From positions 1-64,000 of the forward strand of contig NZ_JAASRW010000002.1 in NCBI RefSeq assembly GCF_011761355.1: a DNA stretch of 64,000 bases, read 5' to 3'. The first letter of the stretch is position 1, and each line of letters starts with the position of its first letter. Source of the stretch: Paenibacillus lupini (lineage in GTDB: Bacteria > Bacillota > Bacilli > Paenibacillales > Paenibacillaceae). A program made the position numbers and the translations under genes. A model generated the notes under the pieces. It was not told where the DNA came from. It ran no database searches and saw only the letters and a program-made list of their open reading frames with translations. Below, piece after piece: positions 50,369 to 59,419 of this stretch.

Positions 50369-51925
50369 ATGTATAAAGTACTGCTGGTAGATGACGAACC
50401 CATTGCAATTGAAGGCCTTGAGATGCTAATTAATTGGGCAGAGTATGGTTTTCATATTGAAGCCGCTTGTAATAATGGGGAGGATGCGATGAACCATATC
50501 CGGAATTACAAGCCGGATCTCGTCGTAACAGATATTCAAATGCCGGTCCTAAATGGACTGGAGCTGATTGAGCAGACTCGCACCATGGGCAATCATTCAA
50601 CGATGTTCGTTATTACAAGCGGATACAACAATTTCGACTATGCGAAGAGAGCGATTCGTCTTGGTGTTTCGCATTATTTGACAAAGCCTATTAATAGTAA
50701 GGAAGCTAATGCGGTACTGCTGCAATTGCAGGAGACGCTTGAGGAGCGGGAACGTCAACACCTAATTAAGGCCAGTGCAGACCGATGCGCAACTAAACGT
50801 GCATTATCACGGCTTCTGTTCAACAGAGTGGAGAAAGAGAGATTTGAGGCTAAAGAGCTGCTGCAGAGGGTTGCAGGACAGGTGGATGAATGGATCTGCA
50901 TGCAGCTTATTGCGGATGCTGAAAGTCTAGGTAATGCGCGTGAGGCAGCCCACCAGTTTTCTGTTCAGCAGGATTTGTGCTACTTGATTGATGGGGATAA
51001 GGATGAGCTGGGCCTGATAATCGGACTTCAGACATACGGCGAATCCGCTGACAGGCAAGGGCGCATATACGAGTATGCGGACCGGCTGCTGCAAACCGTG
51101 AAGAACAGGGTCCATGGAAAAGTCGGAATAGCGGTCGGCAGCAGCGCCAGCAGCCTGGATGAATTGTTCATGTCCTGGGAGAGCGCTGAGGAAGCCGGCC
51201 GTTTTTTATTTTTCAGCGAGACAGAGATTGTTCTCTGTGAAGATATCCAGGTAAGCCGATTCTCCAATGATTCCAGTTTTCTGAAAGCAGCGGATTCAAT
51301 TATTGAAATGCTGGAGAGTGGCGATGAGGGAGATTTGGAATTATCGATTCATGAGGCCTATTGTAATTTCAAGTCTAACCGAACAATTCCTGAACTAGTC
51401 AGTATCTTTTGTACCCAGGTTATGATGCGCTGTGCGGCTGTGTATAAGGAGCTTGGAGGTAATCCAGATGAACTGCTTGTTGGGTTCGGACAGAGGTTAA
51501 GTGCTTCAGGAAACGGGAATTTGTATGAAATGGCCGTTGCCTTGACCAGCTTTTGCCTGAAGAGCCAGAAGGCGATTCGGCTGTTACAAGAGAAGAATAC
51601 GGGCGGAACAGCGGTGAAGGTAGCAGAATTTCTTAATCAGAATTACAGGGATCCATTGACGATCAAAGATATTGCAGAACGCTTTTATATGAATCCGGTC
51701 TATCTGGGACAGCTGTTTGCGAAGAAATATGGCAAAGGAATTGTTGATTACATTCATGATCTGCGCATGGAGGAAGCTAAGCAGCAATTAGTCGAAACGG
51801 ATCAGGCCTTGTATATAATCGGAGAAAAGCTTGGCTACAGCAGCTATCAATATTTTATGAAGCAGTTTGAGAAGCGGGTGCTCATGAAGCCGGCAGATTA
51901 TAGGAGCCACTATAAAACCACTTAA
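50369..51925 (+). CDS. Response regulator with AraC-type output (YesN-like) 2
   Basis: A 518-residue regulator like its neighbour but distinct in sequence: VLLVDDEPIAIEGLEMLINW, PDLVVTDIQMPVLNGLEL and HYLTKPINSK in the receiver; a variable middle; and AraC HTHs near the end (IKDIAERFYMNPVYLGQLFA, then LGYSSYQYFMKQFEKRV). AAGGAGG precedes ATG 50369, 14 bases after the kinase stop. One kinase with two AraC-type partners suggests branched output, one perhaps for the operon that follows. Confidence 0.93.
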   Translation: MYKVLLVDDEPIAIEGLEMLINWAEYGFHIEAACNNGEDAMNHIRNYKPDLVVTDIQMPVLNGLELIEQTRTMGNHSTMFVITSGYNNFDYAKRAIRLGVSHYLTKPINSKEANAVLLQLQETLEERERQHLIKASADRCATKRALSRLLFNRVEKERFEAKELLQRVAGQVDEWICMQLIADAESLGNAREAAHQFSVQQDLCYLIDGDKDELGLIIGLQTYGESADRQGRIYEYADRLLQTVKNRVHGKVGIAVGSSASSLDELFMSWESAEEAGRFLFFSETEIVLCEDIQVSRFSNDSSFLKAADSIIEMLESGDEGDLELSIHEAYCNFKSNRTIPELVSIFCTQVMMRCAAVYKELGGNPDELLVGFGQRLSASGNGNLYEMAVALTSFCLKSQKAIRLLQEKNTGGTAVKVAEFLNQNYRDPLTIKDIAERFYMNPVYLGQLFAKKYGKGIVDYIHDLRMEEAKQQLVETDQALYIIGEKLGYSSYQYFMKQFEKRVLMKPADYRSHYKTT

Positions 51926-51958
51926 TTATGGGGGTTAAAAATCTAAAGTATGCGTATG

Positions 51959-51974
51959 TTGCAAGCGTATTCAT
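51959..51974. promoter_or_regulatory. Perfect cre site before the second LplABC transporter
   Basis: TTGCAAGCGTATTCAT matches the CcpA cre consensus (WTGNNARCGNWWWCAW) at every fixed position, 54 bases before the binding-protein start. Strong candidate for glucose repression. Confidence 0.75.
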
Positions 51975-52027
51975 TTCTTCATAATAAAGAAGCAAGGACA
52001 TAAGGAATTTAAAGGAGGAGCAATAAA

Positions 52028-53731
52028 ATGGGGGTAATGAAAAGAAAGACGCTGTTAACCACGATGTCGCTTACACTTGCACTTAGCTTGACACTTGCGG
52101 GCTGCAGCGGCAGTAATAACAACAATGGCAAAGAATCTCCGACAGCTTCAAGCAATGCATCTGGTTCCGCAAACACGGCAACGGATAAGAAAGAACAAAT
52201 TACGATTTCGGCCTTTTTGGGTGCACCAAGTCAGGCGCCTACAGCAGACAATCGGATCTACAAGAAGATTCAGGACGAGCTTGGAGTCAAGCTCAATATG
52301 GAAATCCTGGTCGGTGACTTACAGCAGAAGCTGGGCGTTATGATTGCTGGCGGCGAATATCCGGACCTGATTACGGCCGATACGAAGCTGGTTGCAGCAA
52401 AGGCGGTTATTCCGCTGGAGGATTTGATTGAGCAATATGCACCTAATCTGAAAGCACATTATGCTGATGTATGGAACAAGATGAAGGACTCCAGCGACGG
52501 TCATATTTATTGGCTGCCAAACTACGGTGTTCAGCAAGGCGAAGTTCATTCCAACTCCTATTCCGGTCCGGCCTTCTGGATTCAGAAAGATATATTGAAG
52601 GAAGCAGGCTACCCAACTCCGAAGACACTTGACGAATATCTTACTCTCATTCGCGATTATGCGGCCAAGCATCCGACAACAAGCGATGGTCAACCTACTA
52701 TTGGCTTCACAACTCTTGCATTCGACTGGCGGACCTTCGGGCTGCTGAATGCACCTGAGCATCTGACAGGACATCCGAATGACGGTGGTGTTGTGGTCGA
52801 TAACGGTGTAGCTTCCGTTTTCGCCGATAAGGATACTGCGAAGCGCTACTATAAAGAACTGAACGGCCTTTATAACGAAGGTCTGATGGATAAAGAGGCA
52901 TTTGTTCAGAACTACGATCAATACCTGGCCAAAATCTCGACCGGCCGCGTACTTGGCATGTTTGACCAGCACTGGAACTTCCAGGCGGGTGAAGATACGC
53001 TTGTTTCTCAGAACAAGATCGGTCAAACGTATGTTGGTTTCCCGCTTGTTTATGATGCTAGCACCAAAGATTATTATTGGGATCGTGCTTTGCCTAACTT
53101 GAATAACGGTTTTGGCATCAGCAAGGATGCCAAAGATCCGGTTGCAATTATTAAGTTCCTTGATGCCCTTATGAGCGAGGAATGGCAAAAAACGTTGTCA
53201 TGGGGTGAAGAAGGCGTTGACTATATGGTAGGCGATGATGGAAAGTTCTACCGTACCGAAGAACAACGTAAGCAGCAACAGGATCCTACTTGGAAGCTGG
53301 CAAACAAAGCAGAAGCTTTCTACGCGGCATCACCGAAGATGGAAGGCAGCTTCAGTGACGGTAATGCAACAGATGCTGGCAGCCAGCCACAGGAATTCTA
53401 TGATTCGCTTAAACCGGAAGATAAAGAACTGCTGGACGCTTACAAGTTCAAAACCTGGACAGATTTCTTCTCTTCACCGCCAGAAAACCGGGTTGACTAC
53501 CCAGCATGGCAGGTCGATCTGATTGACGGCTCGGACGCATCTGTTGCCAACAAGAAGATGACAGATTCATCGCTTAAGTTTTTGCCGAAAGCCATTATGG
53601 CGAAGCCTGAGAAGTTCGACGCAGTATGGCAAGAGTATGTCAACGACTATAAGAAAATTAACGTTAAGGCGTACGAAGACCGTATTAACGAGCAACTGCA
53701 ATGGCGGACTCAGAACTGGACGAGCAAATAA
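52028..53731 (+). CDS. Oligosaccharide-binding lipoprotein (LplA-type) 2
   Basis: A 567-residue lipoprotein with lipobox LTLAGCSG (Cys near 27), an Asn/Ser/Thr linker and an LplA-type binding domain (IRDYAAKHPTTSDGQPTIGF; GFGISKDAKDPVAIIKFLDA; NPxWKLANKAEAFYA-like region). AAAGGAGGAG precedes ATG 52028. It starts an operon with the two permeases that follow and lies just behind the two-component genes that presumably regulate it. Confidence 0.92.
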   Translation: MGVMKRKTLLTTMSLTLALSLTLAGCSGSNNNNGKESPTASSNASGSANTATDKKEQITISAFLGAPSQAPTADNRIYKKIQDELGVKLNMEILVGDLQQKLGVMIAGGEYPDLITADTKLVAAKAVIPLEDLIEQYAPNLKAHYADVWNKMKDSSDGHIYWLPNYGVQQGEVHSNSYSGPAFWIQKDILKEAGYPTPKTLDEYLTLIRDYAAKHPTTSDGQPTIGFTTLAFDWRTFGLLNAPEHLTGHPNDGGVVVDNGVASVFADKDTAKRYYKELNGLYNEGLMDKEAFVQNYDQYLAKISTGRVLGMFDQHWNFQAGEDTLVSQNKIGQTYVGFPLVYDASTKDYYWDRALPNLNNGFGISKDAKDPVAIIKFLDALMSEEWQKTLSWGEEGVDYMVGDDGKFYRTEEQRKQQQDPTWKLANKAEAFYAASPKMEGSFSDGNATDAGSQPQEFYDSLKPEDKELLDAYKFKTWTDFFSSPPENRVDYPAWQVDLIDGSDASVANKKMTDSSLKFLPKAIMAKPEKFDAVWQEYVNDYKKINVKAYEDRINEQLQWRTQNWTSK

Positions 53732-53824
53732 ACAGAAAATAGGATGACGTGCCGGAAGTAGAAGCAAGAAGGCTGCTTCCGGCAGTCACTCTATATGAAG
53801 GATTGGAACAAGGAGGAGAGAAAG

Positions 53825-54790
53825 ATGGCGAGTACCCCGGAGATAATGACATCAAAGCCGTCTGCGAAAGCCGGCACCAAGTTATCGGTAATGAAACGGA
53901 TGCGTGGCCAGAAGCAGCTCATGCTGATGTCGCTGCCTATAATGATTTACGTAGTTATTTTCTCTTATTACCCCATTTGGGGCTGGACTATGGCTTTTCA
54001 AAATTACAGTCCAGCAAAAAAATTCTCCGAGCAGCAATGGGTAGGTTTCAAGCAATTTATATTTTTGTTCAGTGATGAAACATTCCTGCGGGTTCTCCGC
54101 AACACGATTGGTATGAGCGTTATTAATATGGTGTTTGGTTTCGTAACAGCGATTGTATTTGCCATATTGCTTAATGAAATCAAGAACAAGCTGTATAAAC
54201 GCACCATACAGACCATTTCTTATCTGCCTCACTTCTTATCATGGATCATTGTAACTGGCATTGTTGCCAATACGCTGTCGGTAGATGGCGGGATCGTGAA
54301 TGATGTACTAATGAAGCTTGGCTTTATTAATGAACCAATTATGTGGCTGAGTAAGCCTCATTATTTCTGGGGAATCGTAGCTGGATCCCATGTATGGAAA
54401 GAAGTTGGTTGGAATGCCATTATCTATCTTGCGGCTATTACGTCCATCGATCCTTCCCTGTATGAAGCAGCGGAAATCGACGGGGCTAACCGATATAAGA
54501 AAATGATGCATATTACGCTTCCGGGTATCAAATCCATCGTTATTATTTTGCTAATTATGAACCTCGGTTGGATTCTTGAAGCGGGCTTTGAGGTCCAGTA
54601 CCTGTTAGGTAACGGGGTTGTTATAGACTGGTCGCAGACGATTGATATTTTCGTACTGAAGTATGGTTTGCAGCTCGGAAACTACTCGCTTGCGACAGCA
54701 GCAGGCATCTTCAAAACAGCCGTCAGTATTACTCTTATTTTTGCAGCTAATAAAATCGCCCAGCGTTTCGGCGAAGACAGACTGATATAG
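53825..54790 (+). CDS. Oligosaccharide ABC transporter permease (LplB-type) 2
   Basis: A 321-residue permease with a basic N-terminal tail, six membrane segments and EAA loop DPSLYEAAEIDGANRYKKMM. AAGGAGGAG at 53812 fixes ATG 53825; the longer frame from 53795 lacks a ribosome site. It is followed after 14 bases by its YtcP-type partner. Confidence 0.92.
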   Translation: MASTPEIMTSKPSAKAGTKLSVMKRMRGQKQLMLMSLPIMIYVVIFSYYPIWGWTMAFQNYSPAKKFSEQQWVGFKQFIFLFSDETFLRVLRNTIGMSVINMVFGFVTAIVFAILLNEIKNKLYKRTIQTISYLPHFLSWIIVTGIVANTLSVDGGIVNDVLMKLGFINEPIMWLSKPHYFWGIVAGSHVWKEVGWNAIIYLAAITSIDPSLYEAAEIDGANRYKKMMHITLPGIKSIVIILLIMNLGWILEAGFEVQYLLGNGVVIDWSQTIDIFVLKYGLQLGNYSLATAAGIFKTAVSITLIFAANKIAQRFGEDRLI

Positions 54791-54804
54791 GAGGGCAATC
54801 TGAA

Positions 54805-55710
54805 ATGAAAACAAAGCAGCTTCGAGCAGAACCGATTGTCTTCCATTCGTTTAATACCATTGTCATGATCTTGCTGGCTGTTGTTACCTTATATCCGTTT
54901 CTGAATACACTCGCTGTATCCTTTAATGCCGGTAATGATACGATTCGTGGAGGCATTTACTTATGGCCGCGCGTTTGGACACAGCAGAACTACACGGCCG
55001 TATTTGCAGGCGGAGCGATCTACCATGCTTTCTGGATCTCAGTAGCAAGAACAGTTATCGCCACGGTGCTCAGCTTATTCCTCACCTCTATGCTGGCCTA
55101 CACGGTAAGCAGGAAGGAGTACGTGTTCCGCAAGCCGATTACGATCATTATCGTGCTTACGATGTACTTTAATGCAGGACTGATCCCTTCTTACTTCCTA
55201 ATCAAGGATCTGCATCTCTTAAACAGCTTCTACGTCTATATTATTCCAGGACTGATCAGCGCCTTTAACATGATTGTCATCCGGACTTATATTCAGACTT
55301 TGCCGGAGGGACTAATTGAATCGGCGAAGATAGACGGTGCAGGCGATTTCCGTACCTTCATCTCTATTATTTTCCCGCTTTGCCAGCCTGTACTGGCGAC
55401 AGTCGCACTGTTCGTAGCAGTTGGGCAATGGAATTCTTGGTTTGATACATTCCTGTACGCCTCCTCGAAGGAGAATCTCAGCACTTTGCAATACGAGTTA
55501 ATGAAGTTGTTATCTTCTTCCATGTTCTCTAACAGCAATGCCGCTGTATCCAGCAGCGGAAGCGCGATGAACGCCGTACAAAACATGGTGACACCTGTGT
55601 CGATCCGGGCTGCGATTACGATCGTCTCTGCCTTGCCGATTCTCGTGGTATATCCGTTTATGCAAAAGTATTTCGTTCATGGCATGCAGCTTGGAAGCGT
55701 GAAGGAATAG
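54805..55710 (+). CDS. Oligosaccharide ABC transporter permease (YtcP-type) 2
   Basis: A 301-residue permease with six membrane segments and EAA loop LPEGLIESAKIDGAGDFRTF. The end VHGMQLGSVKE is typical of the family. GGAGGGC precedes ATG 54805. A terminator follows directly, so the transporter operon ends here. Confidence 0.92.
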   Translation: MKTKQLRAEPIVFHSFNTIVMILLAVVTLYPFLNTLAVSFNAGNDTIRGGIYLWPRVWTQQNYTAVFAGGAIYHAFWISVARTVIATVLSLFLTSMLAYTVSRKEYVFRKPITIIIVLTMYFNAGLIPSYFLIKDLHLLNSFYVYIIPGLISAFNMIVIRTYIQTLPEGLIESAKIDGAGDFRTFISIIFPLCQPVLATVALFVAVGQWNSWFDTFLYASSKENLSTLQYELMKLLSSSMFSNSNAAVSSSGSAMNAVQNMVTPVSIRAAITIVSALPILVVYPFMQKYFVHGMQLGSVKE

Positions 55711-55725
55711 TTTTAACTCGAAATG

Positions 55726-55758
55726 GCCGTGCGGGTATTACAACCTGCACGGCTTTTT
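55726..55758 (+). terminator. Terminator of transporter operon 2
   Basis: GCCGTGC pairs with GCACGGC (with an inner AGGTTG-like extension) followed by TTTTT. Confidence 0.9.
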
Positions 55759-55803
55759 GACTTGAACGCAGCCTGAAATTGCTGTACATTTCAAAGTATT
55801 AAA

Positions 55804-55839
55804 AAGTAAACAACGGGTAACGACATAAAGAGATGTGTA
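55804..55839 (+). repeat. 36-bp shared element, copy 2
   Basis: Matches 46850-46885 with two mismatches (AAGTAAACAACGGGTAA, then ATAAAGAGATGTGTA). It lies 82 bases before the next operon start, again at the head of an operon that encodes a two-component system. Confidence 0.8.
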
Positions 55840-55920
55840 TTGTATTATCAGGTGTCAACCAAGATAATGAATATCATACAGCTCGTCGCAGATGCGTCCG
55901 AGTGAAAAGGGGTAATCCTG

Positions 55921-57615
55921 TTGCGGATACCAAGGCCAAGGCCAAACAAGGCTAAGCTTATGCTTACAGCATTTATGTTTCTATCAACCTTAGCTGCATG
56001 TGACGAAGAAAACGCTGCCAACCCGCCGAAGGAGAAGGTCAGCAATCCCCCAGTAATAAGCGGTGACCCATCCTTCAGCCGATACGACCCTCCGATTGAG
56101 CTTTCCTTTGTAAGAGAAACAGGGGAAGGACTGGATAGCCTAATCAACAGCCTGCCCGGGGAAACCCTGGAGGATAATCGCTGGACCAGGCTGGATGAAG
56201 AGGCTCTTGGAATCAAGATCAAGTACGACTGGACAGCCAAAGGAGATTTATACCGTCAGAAGCTTGGCGCCTCTATTGCTTCAGGCAATATTCCGGATGT
56301 AGTGGCAGTGGATGCTCAGCAGCTCCGGGAGCTAAGCAATGCAGGACTGATCGAGGATTTGACGGATGTCTATGAACAATACGCTTCTTCCCTTACGAAG
56401 AGAGTACTCAGTGAGGAAGGTGATGGTCCATTTGAAACGGCAACGATTGACGGCAAGCTGATGGGCATTCCACAGACAAGTTCCTCCATTGAAGATGCCG
56501 ACTTGTTATGGATTAGAACAGACTGGCTGAATAGACTAGGGCTGAAACCGCCAACAACGATGCAGGAACTATTGACCATTTCGAAAGCGTTTACAGAGGA
56601 TGACCCTGATCACAACGGGAAAGACGATACCTTCGGAATTGCGGCAACCAAATATTTGGGAGACCCTGTTATGGGGCTTGTGGATCTTATGGCCGGGTAT
56701 GATGCATTTCCAAATATATGGATTAAGAATCAGCAGGGCAAACTTGTGTATGGAGGGATCCAGCCTGAGGTCAAAACAGCCTTGAAGGTCATTCAAGATA
56801 TGTACCGGCAAGGTCAGATTGATCCTGAATTTGCTCTAAAGGACGGAGAGAAAGCTAACAAGCTAATAGCATCAGGGAAGATTGGCATGATCTACGGTGA
56901 GCAATGGGCTTCCTTCCTGGTGCAAACTAGCCGTGATAGTAATCCGAACGCAGACTGGCAGGCTTACCCGATCGTGTCTGCTACTGGAGACGCAGCCAAA
57001 GTTCCACTTAAATTCAACACGAACACTTACTTCGTGGTCAAGAAAGGTTATGAGCATCCGGAGGCCATCGTCAAGCTGTTTAATCTGCATCTAGAGAAAA
57101 ACTGGGGACAAACAGCTGAGTATGAAAAGTATTACAACACGACCTATGCAGTATGGCAGCTATCACCGGTTACGCCGTCACCAACCCGCAAAAATCTGGA
57201 AGCGTTCCGTCAGATTGAGGCTGCCAACAGGAGCGGGAATAGTAATTTGATGAAGGATGAAGCCAAGTATATTAAAAAGAGAATGGATACTTATTTGTCT
57301 GGTAAGGATTCCGGTGAATCAGGCTGGGGCTGGCTGAAAACTTACGGTCCTACGGGAGCTTTCTCTATTATCGATCAATATGAAAAAAATGATCAGCTGC
57401 TGTACGAGAGTTTTGTAGGCGCTCCAACAGATACAATGATTGATAAACAGCAGATTCTAAGTGATTTGCGGAATGAAACCTACTTTAATATCATCTTGGG
57501 CAGACCTATCAACGAATTCGACCGTTTTGTAGATAACTGGTATAAAATGGGCGGAGACAAAATTACAGATGAGGTTAATCAGTGGTATGCGAAGCGCGAA
57601 AGCGGGAAACAGTGA
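55921..57615 (+). CDS. LplA-type sugar-binding lipoprotein linked to a two-component system
   Basis: A 564-residue lipoprotein from TTG 55921 (AAAAGGGG eight bases upstream). The lipobox is STLAACDE (Cys near 27). The binding domain has a calcium-loop-like DPDHNGKDDTFG and VPLKFNTNTYFVVKKGYEHP. No permease genes follow; instead a kinase and a response regulator do, in the same orientation. It may therefore be a sensor partner that presents sugar to the kinase rather than part of an importer. The alternative is that it shares the permeases upstream. Confidence 0.9.
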   Translation: MRIPRPRPNKAKLMLTAFMFLSTLAACDEENAANPPKEKVSNPPVISGDPSFSRYDPPIELSFVRETGEGLDSLINSLPGETLEDNRWTRLDEEALGIKIKYDWTAKGDLYRQKLGASIASGNIPDVVAVDAQQLRELSNAGLIEDLTDVYEQYASSLTKRVLSEEGDGPFETATIDGKLMGIPQTSSSIEDADLLWIRTDWLNRLGLKPPTTMQELLTISKAFTEDDPDHNGKDDTFGIAATKYLGDPVMGLVDLMAGYDAFPNIWIKNQQGKLVYGGIQPEVKTALKVIQDMYRQGQIDPEFALKDGEKANKLIASGKIGMIYGEQWASFLVQTSRDSNPNADWQAYPIVSATGDAAKVPLKFNTNTYFVVKKGYEHPEAIVKLFNLHLEKNWGQTAEYEKYYNTTYAVWQLSPVTPSPTRKNLEAFRQIEAANRSGNSNLMKDEAKYIKKRMDTYLSGKDSGESGWGWLKTYGPTGAFSIIDQYEKNDQLLYESFVGAPTDTMIDKQQILSDLRNETYFNIILGRPINEFDRFVDNWYKMGGDKITDEVNQWYAKRESGKQ

Positions 57616-57670
57616 ATGCCGGCCAAGAGTGTCCTATATATTCGTAAAATAGATCAACGGAGGTATTCTT

Positions 57671-59419
57671 TTGTTTAGACTGCCAGCTCATTCATGGCGC
57701 AATGCACTGTTTGTCAGGCTGATTATCACGAATCTGATTGTGATCCTGCCGATTATTTTACTAGGAGTTTATTTGTATAACTGGAGTTATACAAATGCGA
57801 GCAATGAAATATCGAAAAACACAACTGCCCAGCTTTCCTATTATCTGGAAGACTTGAATCATGAGATAGAATGGCTGGAAATTCAACAATATGATATTTT
57901 GCAGGACACGGACATGGTTAAACTAGCGGTTACCTGGGATTTGATGGACAATGCCGACAGGAAAGAAAGCATCGATTATTTGCTCCACCGTTTTACTTCC
58001 ATTAAAAACAGCAGCTCTTACATTAAAGATATTTATGTGCATGTACGTACCATCCAGAAGACTATCTCATCCAGTAATGGAGTTGACGATTTCAATCAAC
58101 GCAGCTTTGACTATTTCCGTACAGAAGTGGATAAGAAGCAGGTACGCCTGATCCGATGGGATAATTCGCTTCATTTAAGTGCTGCCAAATATGGCGGCAA
58201 GGAAGGAGATCCTTTATTTATTGTTCAGATTGAGCTGGATATGGACAAGCTTAAGGAATCCTTGCAGCAAATCAGTGTCTATCCCGAAAGCGGCTCTTTT
58301 CTAATCTCGAATAAAACCGGCTTTACACTAGCCAGCAACGATGGCACATCAGACGCCTTAGAGAGTTATGTATTTGCTGCGCTTCGTTCCAAAGATAATA
58401 CAATGGTCACGCGGTTAAATAATCGTAATTATCATCTGGATAAAGCCTACTCTGAGCCGCTCGGATTATCTGTCATCACCTATCTGCCTGAATCGGTTGT
58501 GAAGAAGCCGCTGAACGGATTTAATAACTGGGCTTGGGTGTTCGCACTGACCTCTTGCTGCGCAGTCGTTATTTATGCTTTATCTACCTATAAGTTTGTT
58601 CATAAGCCGCTGCTGCTGCTTGTACAGAGCTTCAGAAAGATGGAAGGAGGTGCATTGGACATTCATATTGACCATGAGCAGAAGGATGAATTCGGCTATT
58701 TGTATAACCGGTTCAACCAGATGATTAGGAAGCTGCAGACGCTGATCGACCAAGATTTCAAGCAAACAATGATGATGCAAAAGGCAGAGCTCAAGCAGCT
58801 TCAGTCCCAAATTAAACCACACTTTTTGTACAACAGCTTTTTTATTCTGAACTCATTGGCAAAAACAGGGGATTTAGAGCGCGTTGAGCTTTTCACGAAT
58901 ATGCTTGGTGAGTATTATCGGTTTATTACCCGCAACGGCGAGGATAATGTTCACTTATCGGAAGAGACTCGGCATTCCAGAATGTATACCGAAATTCAAA
59001 AGCTCCGATTCTCCAGAAGAATTAAGGTAGAATTCGATGAACTGCCTAAGGAGATGGAGCGGATTCGGGTGCCAAGACTGATTATACAGCCGATAATCGA
59101 AAACGCTTATGAGCATAGTCTCGAGAAAATGACAGATGAAGGCTTGCTCCGTGTATCTTTCGCTATGGATCAAGAGGAAGCAAGAATTGTGATTGAGAAT
59201 AACGGCGATAATCCGATCAGCGATACTCAGATTGAAGCCCTTCAAGCAAGATTAAACAGCAGAGGAGAATCCGGTGAAATGACCGGCATGATCAACATCC
59301 ATCGGCGTATTATGTTGACCTATGGAGAAGACAGCGGTCTGTCTCTGTCCAGAAGCGAGTTAAATGGCCTGAAGGTTGAGATTAGAATCAGGCTGAAAGG
59401 GGCCGGTGACATTGTATAG
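57671..59419 (+). CDS. Sensor histidine kinase (YesM-like) 2
   Basis: A 582-residue membrane kinase from TTG 57671 (GGAGGT upstream). Two membrane segments (about 17-37 and 285-305) flank an extracellular sensor; HAMP, LQSQIKPHFLYNSFFIL (phospho-His), the N box PRLIIQPIIENAYEHSLE and a reduced G box IENNGDNPIS follow. Unlike kinase 1, the ATP-lid glycines are sparse. It overlaps the response-regulator gene by 14 bases. Confidence 0.92.
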   Translation: MFRLPAHSWRNALFVRLIITNLIVILPIILLGVYLYNWSYTNASNEISKNTTAQLSYYLEDLNHEIEWLEIQQYDILQDTDMVKLAVTWDLMDNADRKESIDYLLHRFTSIKNSSSYIKDIYVHVRTIQKTISSSNGVDDFNQRSFDYFRTEVDKKQVRLIRWDNSLHLSAAKYGGKEGDPLFIVQIELDMDKLKESLQQISVYPESGSFLISNKTGFTLASNDGTSDALESYVFAALRSKDNTMVTRLNNRNYHLDKAYSEPLGLSVITYLPESVVKKPLNGFNNWAWVFALTSCCAVVIYALSTYKFVHKPLLLLVQSFRKMEGGALDIHIDHEQKDEFGYLYNRFNQMIRKLQTLIDQDFKQTMMMQKAELKQLQSQIKPHFLYNSFFILNSLAKTGDLERVELFTNMLGEYYRFITRNGEDNVHLSEETRHSRMYTEIQKLRFSRRIKVEFDELPKEMERIRVPRLIIQPIIENAYEHSLEKMTDEGLLRVSFAMDQEEARIVIENNGDNPISDTQIEALQARLNSRGESGEMTGMINIHRRIMLTYGEDSGLSLSRSELNGLKVEIRIRLKGAGDIV

